The notes under the pieces are model-generated. The model was not told where the DNA came from, searched no databases, and worked only from the letters and a program-made list of their open reading frames with translations. 64,000 nt of DNA from Sipunculus nudus. Taxonomy: Eukaryota; Annelida; Sipuncula; Golfingiida; Sipunculidae. Positions within the stretch are counted from its first letter, which is position 1. Each line of letters starts with the position of its first letter. The stretch lies in contig CM049310.1 in assembly GCA_026874595.1 (NCBI GenBank), positions 45,289,058 through 45,353,057 on the forward strand, written 5' to 3'. Of this stretch, positions 25,901 to 38,749 are shown piece after piece. The position numbers were made by a program, and so were the translations under genes.

Positions 25901-27576
25901 GACCCACTCTGGATCCGCCAGTGCATAAAGATACAAGTCTTTATATTACTGGTCAGATTCTTTATGACGTCTCCTGTTGCTAGGCGGTTGATCTAAAAAT
26001 ATCAGTAGATTTTCCTCCCACGCCACTATACGAGCCATACGGGGGCCTGATGATTGGTAAAGTTGTCTATTATTACTTCAGCACGCTCGAAGGCTTGCTG
26101 AACCGAGCCAGAAACATAGCTCTCAGGAAAATGGATATTTTAGAAGAAATAGACTCAAATGTATAATTCCTTTAAGTAAGTCTCATGTGCACTCATTTTT
26201 TTTCTTGCCCAATCTATGCACGTGTCTCCGGTTTCACCCTTGCTCTATTTCTCTCTTGCTCCACTGTCTGATGAATGAGGAAGCACAGTAGTACATATAT
26301 ACGATAAGAATGTTAATTCTTTATGCACTCTTTATTTCTGTTTTCTGGCCGGGAATATTCGAGAATTCATAACCTGTCGTTAAAACTTTGGGGAGAATCG
26401 CTGTGTTTCTGTGGAGATTACGTCATTCTTCTTTTTTTGCAGCAGTGAGGTTCGAACTGACAACTGTCTGCTCCCAAGTCAAACGTCACTAGTATGATAC
26501 CACCGGTTCCTCCCGGGGAGACTGACGGTGCTTTTCACACTGCGGTTCATCTCCATCCACCGAAGCGACAGTATCTGTCATGTCCCGATCAATAATAGAG
26601 CTATTGCTTAGAATAATCAAAATAATCCTCCCCGTTGTGTGTAAGGACGCTAACGTTAAATTCGAAAACACATCTCCAGGGTCACTGAATCACCGGTTAG
26701 ATATCTGAAACTCACGAACTCGAAGAGGAAAAAGCTAGAAATCATTCACCTCTCTCGTAAAAATGACAGAACGTCAATAAATATATTATTTTTTCTGTTG
26801 ATAGTTATAGGGATATTTTAATATCCATGTATAAGAATGTATGCTGCACAATTACCGCATGGCGATATTGATGGGATATTACATTGATAGTGTAAATATT
26901 TGTATTTCTATCCTTACATTCGTAAACTTCAGTATCAACAAGCCACTTTGGCAGATGAGGACCCTTCTCTCCCCGCGTTTACAGATAATTCACCTATTCC
27001 CTTACCACCGAATAAACACTAAACTCCTTACGTTATCAACCCCACTTCAACACTACAACGGTCTATAAATCCATCTCTCTCGAGTATATGGGGCATTTTA
27101 CTTCGTACTAATCGCGCATCTCCACTACATCTTTATTGAAACAGGTGATGCCTTAAACATGTCAATGATCGTTCCTTTTGTAGCAGGCTGTTTAACTGGC
27201 TAACACTAAATATAGATATATGATCATTTGTAATGATTAGATTACTATCTATATCTAGATAAGATTAAACATGTTAAAATAAAAGGTCATAAAGTGGCCC
27301 TATTTAGGTCATTTTATCTATTTTTCCTATTTTATCGGTCATTCCTTTCTCTCTCTCTTTAACGCTCGCTCCCTTGGATAATCCTCAAAACTATCTGTCA
27401 TATTTACAAATATGGTAAACTGACAAACTTACACGTAACCATGGTGACCAGGGAAAACGTTGTGGTAACCCAGCTGGTGGTTAGCGCCCCCTGCTGGAAG
27501 ATTTCCAGGAACTCCAAATAGACGAGACCAAAGCATCTTATGGTCCCCTCAAAAATGAACATGTTCAGCACTAGCC
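20288..27576 (-). CDS. SLC16-family (monocarboxylate transporter-like) protein, 4 exons, N-terminus missing
   Basis: In transcript order the exons are 27576-27433, 22485-22342, 21933-21013 and 20445-20288, all joined at phase 1 by GT/AG sites, giving about 455 codons and a TAG stop. The product is a major-facilitator protein: a first helix region with FGLVYLEFLE, PISGGLSDRF after helix 2, SPSIAVVIITWGFGFG, and GMAFAGGSCGGIVLPYLYNY. A hydrophilic central loop (ENGGSKGYAITQDES) separates the halves, followed by SDLIGRLVIGFIGN in the second half and GAIYDQTGTYRNV before the last helix. These are hallmarks of SLC16, proton-linked or facilitative carriers of monocarboxylates and related solutes at the plasma membrane. 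The substrate cannot be read from the sequence. The expected first exon (DGGWGW-type motif) was not found upstream, so the gene is partial here. Confidence 0.85.
20551..20610. repeat. (TA)n microsatellite in the last SLC16-like intron
   Basis: Thirty TA units in the intron between the last two exons. It generates spurious Tyr-Ile open frames on both strands. Confidence 0.92.
21013..21933 (-). CDS. SLC16-like main exon (central loop and most helices)
   Basis: The acceptor GTTTTCCAG (minus) precedes 21933 and the donor GTTAGT follows 21013. The 921-nt exon encodes FSNGIITPVTLGSIPKLFPY, helices 5-6, the hydrophilic loop with an acidic stretch, then ILTASTWQTMKHLLNLR leading into helices 7-11. 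Reading past the donor hits a stop at once, which supports splicing to the 20445-20288 exon. Open frames on the plus strand here are shadows. Confidence 0.9.
22342..22485 (-). CDS. SLC16-like exon (helices 2-4)
   Basis: A 144-nt exon between acceptor GTGCACAG (minus, before 22485) and donor GTAGGA (after 22342). It encodes PISGGLSDRFAIWKLLAVGG and then hydrophobic helices ending WGFGF, with Gly completed by the next exon. The GGLSDRF segment matches the conserved loop between helices 2 and 3 of MCTs. Confidence 0.85.
22887..22931. repeat. (TA)n microsatellite
   Basis: About 22 TA units in the large intron of the SLC16-like gene. Confidence 0.9.
24290..25880 (-). repeat. Palindrome-ended dispersed repeat family, cluster B (reverse orientation)
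   Basis: The head is at the right end: GACTATAGCTCAGATGACTTATAGTCAGCTGAGCTAAAAA near 25843-25880, preceded inward by a (CGGA)n tract at about 25792-25829. Leftward lie two similar units of about 0.65-0.7 kb (24480-25130 and 25155-25790), sharing GGGCAAAATTTAAGGTAC, TGTTTGGGCCCATAACTT and GGTTTTGATATTAGG. It lies in the SLC16-like intron. Confidence 0.7.
27433..27576 (-). CDS. SLC16-like exon (first recognised; helix 1 region)
   Basis: Minus-strand acceptor TTATCCAG precedes 27576 and the strong donor GTAAGT follows 27433. The 144-nt exon encodes LVLNMFIFEGTIRCFGLVYL, then EFLEIFQQGALTTSWVTTTF and SLVTMVT. FGxxxxEFxxxF followed by TSW is the canonical helix 1 to helix 2 pattern of MCTs. Like the next exon it is 144 nt and phase 1 to phase 1. 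Confidence 0.82.
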
Positions 27577-30390
27577 CTGGATAACGAGAAAAACAGTAGG
27601 GATTTGTTATGTGAAAACGTTTATACATGTGTTTGCATAAAATCAACATATGCTGTTTCCCCAAAAATAAACACCGTGATAAAGGGATTATTATCACACG
27701 TGACACATTTGCAACTGATACTTAATTTGACCATGACCTAATTTTATTTTTGACTTTGACCTAATTCCCAATGTCTTGACCTTGGGAAGAGTCCTGTGAC
27801 CACTCAAAGACAACAGTTACCTCGTTATTTTTTCTTATACTGCCACTAGTTCAGTAGAATCAATGTGGTTGCTCAGTTGTCAAGTTTCTTAAAATAGCTG
27901 CAACCAACCTCTAATGTTAGGGTGGAGTGTTGATTGAGATCATTTAAATATAACAACAAATATAATCTGCTTTATGATTAAATGATTGAATAAGTATGCT
28001 AATATCTTGTTTTTTTTTCTAGCTGAAAGCATAAAAGTTTTTAATTACGATAAAATTGAAACAGAGTTAATGTAAGAGTATTTAATTGTAATTCTTTTCC
28101 GATGTGGGGGTATATTCAAGGTAGGGTATGATCAAACGAAACCCCTGCCCACTTACACACCTTATACAATGCAATCATTCTAAATCTCCTCCGTTTTAAC
28201 CAGCTCTTGGCTCTGTACCAGCCCTGGTGGTGATACCCGGAGAATCCTGCTATACAAAGCAGCGGTTAAAATTAAGGACATCCGGCATGACTACATTGTT
28301 TATTAACCACTAGCGCTGCGCCAGAAGTACGCTGCCCGCTGTGTAATATAAAAGAAGTTATATATATACCCAATAAATAATGGCGAGTGCCAAAGCCATT
28401 GTGTAATGACCTTGAGCCTTTTTTCGTATATAGTTAAGACATTACAGCGAATCGCTTATTTTTTAGGATCAAAAGGGAAAGGTTTCCTCCACTTCCACGG
28501 TCAAGGTCTGTCCCACACGGCCATCTCGGTTTTTATTAAAAAATACATTCTGGCCCCAACATCTGTATTTACGGTGACGACCGCCATGTTAATATACCAT
28601 GACACCTCTGCCCACTAACCTGAGGAAAAAAAAAACTAACTAAGCCCTGCGTCAGCCTGCACGTGTTATATATTTAGCCAGGGTAACCTGACTTCTCAGT
28701 TGCTGTGTATTCAGATATTTCACGTGTTCCGTTTAGTAAGCTGGAATTGCAGAACAAGTATTTTTCCGATATGCTTGCTCAATTGGTAGAATAACAACCA
28801 AGAACATTTCTCCTCCTAACCTTTTGACATTTTTACCCACGGGACTACAAACATGTGTAACATTCACATTCACCCCCCCCCCCCCCCCCAACCTATCAAA
28901 CAGCATTCAGTTAGCTTGTATTAGGCCTACGGAATAGTATCCTCTTTGTGTATGTAGCAATTGGGGAAGGCAACTGGTTGGTCAACGAATGATCTGCCAG
29001 GCTTTGGTGATACCCCGTGCCGTCCCCTCATGGACACATGTTTCTTGCTATGAAAATTAGTATTCGTTACATTTCAAGGAAAAGATGTTAACATTTGTAC
29101 AGATGATTAAAGGGACTCATTTTCAATAAGGTAAACAAATTCCTACCTGTTACCTTATTTAGGAAACAAAATTTAAAAAAAATATGAAAAATCAGTCTAC
29201 ATTTTCCAACATTTCAGCCCCACTGATGACGGGGAAAGGTCATTGGTCACATGTGAAAGCAGCCCCAGTTTACAGCTGCTGATTGGATGATGTCATGTAA
29301 ACCTTCTAAAAGGTATTTGCCACTCATGCAGGGACACATCTGATCTGTTAGTTATTTGTAAAAGAATGAAAAAGTTGCCAAATTAGACCGTCATTTCCAT
29401 GTGCAGCTTTCCGGATTTTTTTTAGAAATATAAACTGTTAAAAATATATATGTATATAAAAAAGATGGACATAGGTTGGTAGAACGGATTTTATAGCATA
29501 AGTAAAAACCCTGTAAATAATAGTCACTCGAACATTGGAAACAACATCATTTAAATATTATATAGTGGTAAGGAGAACCTATCTTCAACGGCGTTGCTCA
29601 CATATGCCGCCGTTCCGTTTAAATGCTTTTGTAGCATATTCTCTAGGAAAAAAAAGACAATGTCGACGAAGTTCATTTCAATGGGGTGGCAATGTGAAAA
29701 TGTTTTCAACTAGACAGGTGGGAGTATTATGACAATAAAATTAACCAGTAGCCCCTGACCCTAGTTTATTTGTTCGTATTATCTGGTTGTAGAAACAACC
29801 CAAGAGTTTTTGCATCAGAGTCGACTTCTGTTAGAAGATATAGTATTATGGATTCCAGACAAGAAGTTCCAAGTAAACCACAGGACATTTATAAGTTTTT
29901 GAACGGCGATAAAAAATGTCAGGGGAGACTATTGGATTCACTCTATACGTCCTCTTACTTATTTAAATGTCTGTTTCCCGAAACTGCATGTCCATTCGAA
30001 TGGCTTTACGGTTTTTACCCCGTAGTATTTATATCGTGTGGTTAACAGACGGCTTCCAAGGCCCTAAATACGGTTTGTTAGTAAGGTAAGTTTGTTGGAC
30101 CATACCTTGTGCAACATTTGTTCCCTATACCTTCACCCTAGTAATCACTTGATCTATATGTACATAAACCAAATACACTGCCCCTGTTTAATGAATATGA
30201 ACATTTAATGGAATACAGGAATATTCACATTTTCCAAAAGAGACCGGCAAACAAATGAGATCGGATATTCTAGGCTAGTGACGGCTAACTGTTATCTTCA
30301 CATGCAAACGAGCGCGTTGTCTCCAAGCCAATGCCTCTCTAATTCTCTAATGTCAAATAATATGACTATTGAAAGCGATGTGTTTTAATA
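27577..30390. other. No gene recognised (5' side of the SLC16-like gene)
   Basis: I looked on the minus strand for the missing first transporter exon and did not find a convincing one. A poly-C run lies at about 28873-28889. A TTAAAGGGAC end near 29107 resembles the TTAA MITE terminus, but no matching partner end was found. Confidence 0.5.
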
Positions 30391-30681
30391 TTGACTGAAA
30401 TGAAAGAAATAAAAGGAGTCATATTTGTCCATTTGAATATTAGAAGTTTGATAAACAAATTTGATGAAATCTTACATTTGTTTCTGAACTCGAAAATCTA
30501 TATTTTATCATTGAACGAGACATGGCTATATGTAATTATAGTATACAAATTTCTTGCTATTCCCTTTTCCGTCAGGATCGAAATAAGACATGGGGGTGGG
30601 GTCTCGCTCTGTGTTTGTAATTCCTCATCTCCACTCTTCCCGGACAATTTTGTGGTTGATTTCGAAGCCGTTTTTTGTTAA
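30391..30681 (+). pseudogene. Fragment of a LINE endonuclease domain
   Basis: The frame reads FVHLNIRSLINKFDEILHLF, then YILSLNETWL and later RHGGGVSLCV. HLNIRSL...LSETWL...GGGV is the recognisable N-terminal pattern of the AP-endonuclease domain of non-LTR retrotransposons. Only this piece is present, with some expected residues lost (N for S in SETWL) and no reverse transcriptase behind it. It is a dead relic. Confidence 0.7.
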
Positions 30682-32804
30682 AGCCAAATGTCATAAAAAA
30701 ACTCTCCATATGGCTTATAATAGCTATGATGCGCATATGGCCTGTCGTCTCAACTGGAATTTTGCGCATTTGGCAGTCGCACATCTGAAAGTGGCGTAAC
30801 TGACAATGAAAGGGATCATCTGGCATGGAGCCTTACTGTCCTGTATATAGGCTCCTGAGCAGGAGACCATGTATATTGTTAGAACCTTGGTTCCCTGGCT
30901 CAGGCAATGTCATAATCACAGTGCTTTAGGTTTGCTGATGTACACTAACCTGTTTTTATAATCATTTGTGTGTCACTCGTACCTGAAATGAAGTATCGGA
31001 GCCTAGCTTCAGCTACTAGGAATACTCTCCTCTGACTTGGCTAGCGCGGATAGGGTACGTGCATGGCAAGCATGAGTCCGGTGGTTACTTTTGATGATGG
31101 TGATGTCGAAAAATCATTAGCTTTACATGCTTGACATAATGCTGACTATGATGATGCTAACAGAGCCTTTGCTTTTTCTAGCGCTGGAACCTTGCTTAAG
31201 TTTAGCTTATTATTTACCGAGTGACCAAGGAAGCCCCCCCCCCCCCCCCACGTCTCCTATTATTCTCGTTTGTTAAGCCTTCTTTTGGGAGTACCTTACC
31301 CCCCCCCCCCCCCCCGGTAATTATTAAGATATTCTGTCACATGTTGACACCTAGGTCATTTTCATTACTGCTATATTACTGCTGTATTTGTTGTATCATA
31401 TTTAACCTGGTTCCCTATTATATATGAATGTTATCGTAATTTTCAGGTTATTTCTGCCCTTATGGTAGAAACACAGGCAGAAAGGAATATGGTCTATTAC
31501 AAAATAAAATAAAATGAAATATAAAGAAATATATTGGTCTTGCAGGTATATAATTTTTAGTCGGAATTAGCCATTAACAGTGTCTTATATACATGTACAT
31601 TCATCATAGGTTTTTTTTTGCAACAATTCCAATCGCAGCTTTTCATTTTATGCTTAGTCATTTACTATCAGCAACTTTATATTATCGCGTTGATTGATGT
31701 ATGTGTTCTCTTCAGTGTTGATAACCCTGCACTTACACGAGCGTTTGTTCTGTTGGTCTATGTACCAAGGACGAAAGCTGAACAGAAAACTAATTAAGAC
31801 TGATAAAGAAAACCTACCAATTAGCGCCACCCAACGGCACAACGGTTCACGCATCTTGGGTCGAGGTTTGGTGTTCCTCCCTGACTTAGTCCTGTGTTTT
31901 ATTCCTGCCTGTTTTGCTTCTGTCTCTGGTCTTTACAAGTCGACTGACTTGTTTACTTGCAAGCTTATAATGAATGCCAGTTGCACATGCAGTGTTTTTG
32001 TATACTGGCTGTTAAGGCCACTTGGGGGCGCGCAAGGCAATTCAACCCACTGCCAACGCTTATAACATTACCGTAGCACCTCAAATCGTTCTGTAACTTA
32101 TACCTATCTACGTTACTTGTTACTTGTAGTGTTTGAGTCAACTATGAAATTATTATATTATTTATTTTTAATCAGCCAAAGGAATCAAAGCACTAGCATT
32201 TTTTGCCATGTTCTTTCTCCTCACTGGCTTAGCATTTTCTCTTTTATGATCATGTTTGCACAACCCTATTAAATTCATGTACGCATGAATTGTACAAATT
32301 CGTATGTTTCGGCTTTCAGTCTGTCGTACAATTTGAACTTGACAGAAAAAGGTATTTGCCCAAGATATACCTTTTTTATTATAAAATAACAATATTGCCA
32401 TAAAAAATTGAGAAATGTTTTAATTTGTTACGAAAATGGAATAATGAGCCCGATTCAGTATTGTTTTGGCAACAACCGACTGACAGTAATGCTGCGTCCG
32501 TTTAGACCATTTCTGACTTTGTTAGGACCACTGTTGGGCATTAACTTGTTCAAACTGAATAATTTATTTTGGAGAAAATATCATAAAACAAGAAAATACA
32601 TAGTTGGTGCAGTCGTGAACCCTTTGTTAATCCAGAGGTAAAAAAAATAACTTTAGGCTTAACCAAGAATGCCAGTGTGAGACACACTTGTTCGAATAGA
32701 AATGGTTTGCAAATGATACCATCTGATAAAGTGCGCCAAAAAGTGCGTAACAAACCCGTCGTGTTAAATACTGAATGTTCTAATTAAAATGTATTGATTA
32801 TTCA

Positions 32805-32867
<63 letters not shown>

Positions 32868-35800
32868 ATTTTGACTGAAAATATTCAGAGCAAATCTAAT
32901 AAAAATCCATTGAATTCCATAGAAAAGCGTCGAGACGAAAATGCATGCATACAATTTGCATGATGCATAGAAGTCTTGTGCACATGACCGCATCAATTAC
33001 TTGTGTGTGTGGAATTAACTGATGGTCAAAATTTGAGAAGTCCTTTTTAATGGTAATTTTATATGGTGAGTTTAACTTAAATCCATTAAAAATCTGGTAA
33101 GTTATTCAGACACCAAAGGTTACCGGATGGACATAAAGCCTGACGGACGCTATCCATAACATTACGAACAGCGCATAAAAACCAACGCATGAAAACACTG
33201 TGAATCTGACGAATCATATAAAGACACAAGTACAAGACCGCCCTTTGTCTTCGTTTTTTTTCTGAAAGATCGATCGATCTTGTTTTCGGTACCCAAAGGG
33301 GAAATCATGGGTATTATATGACACGTAAGTAGTGTCAGGGTCTTTACAGACACAGCTTGATGGAAGTCCCAGCTGTGAAAACGATAGCTGAAATAGTTAA
33401 TTGAGTGGAGGGCTAATGTCAAGTTTCGAGGGCACACGTGGTACAAGCTTAATGAAAGTCTGTTGTTTAAATCCTGCATGATAAAAAATGGCTTCCCCGC
33501 TATCGTTATCATATATCTTATCAGACAAAGGAGCACAGATTTAAGACTTCAGATAAGAAACGGATCTATTGATCAGGAGCCATTTTGGGTATTATATACT
33601 GCAGCGTGTGTTTACATTATCCATATCACTAGACTAACTTACTTAACGACCAAGTTCGTTCTTGAGAAACACAAGTATATCCTAACATTATGAGAATCAC
33701 ACAAACCCAGCATCATTTTTATCTCTGTTATTTCGATGCCGGGTGGATACCATGCTTTCAGCCCTGTCTAGAGATTTTAGGTTTGTTTGTTTGTTTTTAT
33801 AGTTATCAGATATTGTAAGTTTATATCGTATTTCGTAAACTGATAATTATAGTGGTTTTGGTGAAGGTATGCATGCGCTCTTTGAGTGCTGTTTAGTTAT
33901 TAGGTTTGATAAACGGGAGTTCCTATGAATAACGGCATGGTCATCCTTCATTGATGAATATAATCAATTACGAGGGTTACAATTAGACTTATTAATCTTA
34001 TCTTAACCTCTTTATATAACTTAGCTGTTTGAGTATTTATGTCGAGAAAAAAACTCCTATAGGCCTGCTATCATGGAAAATCTTAGTCATTGTAATGTCA
34101 CAGGGAACTATAAAATCAATATCATATGTTATCATTTGTTTTGCCGCCGTTGCTTGGTTGGTTTGTGTTCTTTTTCTGTCAGGAACATTGCTCAATAAGT
34201 TGTGATATATTTAAACTTTAATTCTGTGTAGGTTAAAGGTGACAACCAATCATGCATCGATCGTGACACACATTTCCCTTTGCTAGTCATAGAACCGTAT
34301 TTCTTCTACGCTTATATACTCGTACGTACCACACATGCACCAATGTAATGACGTACCTGGTTGTATATTTCGAATACACTGAACGAGTATCATGGTGCAT
34401 GGACGTAAGCGGTCCCCAAGTGTTTTCTAGTTACATATCTCTATAGTGTATATATTCATCAAAGCTTTCAATAGGAAGAAATTTTGACGAGTTCGGGCCG
34501 CAAAGACCAAATTTTCGACATGTCAGTACGAATATATGGAGGCTCAAATTTGAAAGGTTGCGTAACATTGAACCTTCTTTATTTTACGTCATTTTAGTAA
34601 TAATATATGATTAAATATTCTGTCATTATAAGATTCTAGAGTGAAATCTAAGTGTCATAAGACCAAAGTAATGTTTGAAGTTTTTGGCAGGCGGTAATAC
34701 AAAAGCAAAATTTGATTCTTTAATTCGGTCCAACCCCTAGAAATTTCGCGTGTCTAGTCGGATGCCCGGATCCACAAACCCGAGCTTCTAATGAGATTTG
34801 TGAGCGTCACAGATGCTTATCTCCGCTTACATAAAAGCCCCGATTCTATTCAGCAAAAAGCAGCTAGGCGATTCAGATGTATTATATTATTCTATAATAT
34901 CCAGTGAAAATTTGAAAAAAAGAGAGAGAGAGAAAATTCAACATTCCCCTGTTCCTGCCAAAATTAAAACAGAACCTTTGATAGAGGAGGCACGCAACCG
35001 ATATCAGAGACATCAGATATTTTTTTACGAAGCCCATAAAACATACAGGGAGTAATTTATGGTCATTGACTGATGACACTTAATACAGGTGGGAACTGAA
35101 TCTGGAGCGGACGAAAAGACATACAATGAAAGGCAGCTTTTCCCCACACTCACAAAAGTTTAACCTTAATCAAGACGAATGTAAATACCGCTCTCGAATA
35201 TTTGTAACCCAAGATCAGGGATGATTGAAAACAGACTTGTGTAAACAGGTAACAAATCAAGCTTATATCTGTAGATATGGTCTGACTCGACAGTGCTAAG
35301 ACGTGCTGCCTGGAACGAGACAAGTTATAATAACAATTCTTAGGAAAAAAAAAACACAGCCGGCCTATTACAGTCAAACTAACGCATATGTAAGCCGAGC
35401 CATCTAATTCATTGTGCAAGCTAACAAGCGCCCGCACATGTTTACACGTATCTGGTAATGAATTCTAATATTTTAATATGAATTATAATTGTGTGGAATG
35501 TTAACTGGTTATTTTCATCATTTCACTATCATGGAATGGGTGTTAATTTTGAAATATATTGTATTTTGTTTGAATAAACTAGCAAGTTATTTACTTGGTT
35601 GATCGTGAATGTCAGGAAGTAGCCCTATACATAAATTTTGTTATGCATTTTTTACCCCTGCATGAAGATTATTTTTTTATCGTTAATAGAATAAACATAA
35701 ATTTGCGTCTGTGTAATTTGTCCACAAATGATACAACGTATTTTGAGGTTATAAAGCATACCAACCGGACAGCTCAAAAGCTATGATGGATATTCTAGAT

Positions 35801-37677
35801 CTCCTTTTGCGACATGGTAATATCTATGAGTTTTCAGCTCAGGGCTAGAACCGCAGATTGCACAGTTTTTAAAGTGACAAAAAACGAAATGGAATAACAA
35901 ATTTTCATTGTCAGAGAAAATCAAATATATGTAGCTATTCTCTTTCTACCACGCGCGCATTACCTCCCCTAATAAGATAAAGTTTTCATATGGCCCTTTC
36001 TTGGTCGTATATATATATCTGTCTCATTTTATAACCAATAAATCTCTCAATAAATATTGTGGAAACGTATAGACTTTGAAGAAGACAAAGTGCATGGGTT
36101 CATTCATGAATTTGATGCAACTTGCCTTGTATTGGCAACAGTTTAGGAGGCACTAACTACGGTGCCGCCATCTTGTGTTGGAATTCGGTATATTACTAAA
36201 ACAGGTATATATAAACTCTTCAAAAGCTACCAATAAAAAAAGATAATATATTACAGTAGGAATACTTAAAGGGGCCCAATCACTCATATGACCTTTATAA
36301 ACTAAAGGTAATCCCTTTGAGCTTTTATAAAAATAAACCAGAAAAGGTGGATTTCACCACACACAGGCTGCTTGTTTTCTATATATGAACGTGTTTATAT
36401 GTTGGGGCCCGCCAAAATAATCAAAACAAATTAAACAAGGGTGTCTGGCGGCAGTCAGATAAGCCATGAGGCGTTTTGCAACGAGTGACCTTTCTACCTC
36501 CGCAGATATGAACCCTTAGGTTACATGTTTTCCCATTTGTCAACATTGCTGTGTTTACAAACATGTTTTTGATAAACAAGCTCATACATCCTTCATGGAG
36601 GCGTTATAAGAACTTTTCATAACCAGAATTTCCATAGATCATTAATATATACACAGAGGAAGCCAGAAATCACATAAATTCTTTTTCAAAAGGTAGGTGA
36701 ATGGGCATCTTTAAGTCTACGAAATGATATAATGGTTGGTACAAAGGAAGTGGTAACTTAATTGATTAATAAATACTTCCAAAGCGACTCATTGGTAATC
36801 ACTGGCAAAGAACCACAAATAATACACCACCATAGTCGGAATTAACCCTAATTATTATAAGAATAATAAAGAATATTTATAAGAATAATAAAATGTAAAT
36901 GGAATGAAAACAAGTGACCCATGAATCTGCATGGATGCTCAGCTGTGTATATATGCTTTTATGATTTGAGTCCATATGTTCATGTTTATATTTTTAATCA
37001 TGGTATTATTTTATGCATTGTATTGATAGTTTAGTCATTGTATGTTTTATATGTACTGATACAGGGCACCAAGTAAGACCAGTTTAATTTAAACTGATTG
37101 GTTTTCCCTGTATAAACATAATGTAAATAAATAAAAATAAAATAAATAAAAGCTGACTAGCATTCACAACAGCAATTTTTCCTCTGTAAACCATATTTGG
37201 ATTAACTTAACATGTGACCTTGAGCTTTGATATTCTGACCCCAAAATCGATAGGGTTGTTAATTAAGTGATGGGTCAAACCTATGTAAAGTCTAAATCTA
37301 GTGATGGTTGGTCTATGACGATTGTTTAAGATTTGCAAAATACAGCTTTGGCCAATTTTGTGTATATTTGCATGCTTAGGTCGGGATATATGTGTTAATA
37401 AGAATGTTTTATTTCCGCAAAAACATACCAATGTTTACCCATGGGCCAACATCCACAACAACTGAAGGGAAAAATGTACTATATTTTAGCAAGTTTGACC
37501 TTGAAGATCAAGGTAAAAGGTATCAGTTTTCAAACTCCTACGAAACTGTGTATCAAATTTATGGAAAATAGGACCTATACGTATAAGATCTAAAGGTTGT
37601 TTGGTTAACCAACTTATATTTCGGCCGATTTGACCTAGAAGGGCAAGATGAAGGTCACCGGTTTCCAACTTGCCTTA
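30682..37677. other. Intergenic DNA, no gene recognised
   Basis: No exon could be supported. Contents include poly-C runs near 31236-31250 and 31300-31316, a (TA)n tract at about 32809-32863, and a MITE-like start TTAAAGGGGCCCAATCAC at about 36266. From about 37200 to 37670 there are TGACCTTGA-type motifs related to the array at 40 kb. Open frames such as the one at 31694-32065 resemble no family I know. Confidence 0.5.
32809..32863. repeat. (TA)n microsatellite
   Basis: About 27 TA units. Confidence 0.9.
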
Positions 37678-38467
37678 GGCCATGGGCTAGTGGGGGTCAT
37701 AGTGCACCCCCCTTGTGATTTACTTTAATCGGTATTTTCATGTAGCCCTAGGTCTAACAAGTCAGAAAATTGATGTTGCCAGCAAAAAAACTGGGATGGA
37801 AGATACCTCCCATGGACTTTTTAACCACGCCTACTTTTACAGCTGGAGGCAGATAATTAGGGGTATGGAAAATCCAAACAACCCTAACTTTGCAACTCTT
37901 GACCAAAATATTTCAAATGACCACTTAAAATGTTTGCCTTGTCAAGATCTACCAGTTCATGCAAATAATATGCAAATTTATTTTGTGAAAGATCACAAGA
38001 GGTCAAAAGGTCAAAAACTTTGACCTTTACCTATAAATTCTCGCATTATCAGGGTTAATCTATTTCCAAGACCATATAAAGTGGTACTTTGAAATCTTTC
38101 ATTGAATCTTTGCAAATGACCACAAAAGATTATATTTGTGTGTTTCTATAAAATGAAATATAAATTATGCAAATATTTTCATCGAAGCGTTTGTTGGAGG
38201 CAAAAGTAAACAAAGGTTGACCTCACCAACACCATAGCTGTTTGTTACACATGGTCATTATAAAGTGTGCCATGGAATTTTAATATTGAAACAAATGTAT
38301 GTTACATTCTTTCTTTCAATTAACGCATTTCCAGTTAACACTCATTCTAATTATTACCGGTTTGTATCATATAACATGAATGTTATATGTTCTCAGATAT
38401 TTGTCACTGGTTCATTGATCTCTGTTAACAGCAAAGCCCTTATTTTAATTTGACTAGCAACAGCCAA
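37678..38467 (+). repeat. Left arm of the long inverted repeat
   Basis: It runs from GGCCATGGGCTAG to AACAGCCAA. A 102-codon frame in this arm (37715-38023) is nearly the same as one in the right arm, but only because the DNA is an inverted copy. It shows no known domain. Confidence 0.8.
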
Positions 38468-38749
38468 AATATCATTGGGGGGGGGGGGGGGGGATAAATA
38501 CGCTTATATCACATATATCCATTTCCATCACTAGTATACAATATATAAGTTATTATAATTCATATTTTAATTGATTATTAATTCTCTAATTAATTACATA
38601 TGATTAATATTATATCTCACCTGGATATATTACTGAGTTCGTCATAGTATAATAATTGTGATAACTGATTAAAGATTGCAGTTTTATTAATGAAGCGATC
38701 TTTTATACTTATACATTAATGGCCTGCCTCCGTGCATTTTGGCGACTTT

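Noticed and set aside
26489-26671. Minus-strand frame containing MTDTVASVDGDEPQCEKHRQ as the missing SLC16 N-terminus
   Set aside because: It lies between exons that are already joined in phase and downstream of the helix-1 exon, so its order is wrong, and it lacks the DGGWGW-type motif.
29770-30045. 91-codon plus-strand frame
   Set aside because: I recognise no family and see no convincing splice or promoter context.
31221-31427. Proline-rich frame
   Set aside because: The Pro runs are poly-C tracts read in frame.
31694-32065. 123-codon plus-strand frame
   Set aside because: No recognisable domain, no splice context and no repeat of it elsewhere. Length alone is not enough in 64 kb.
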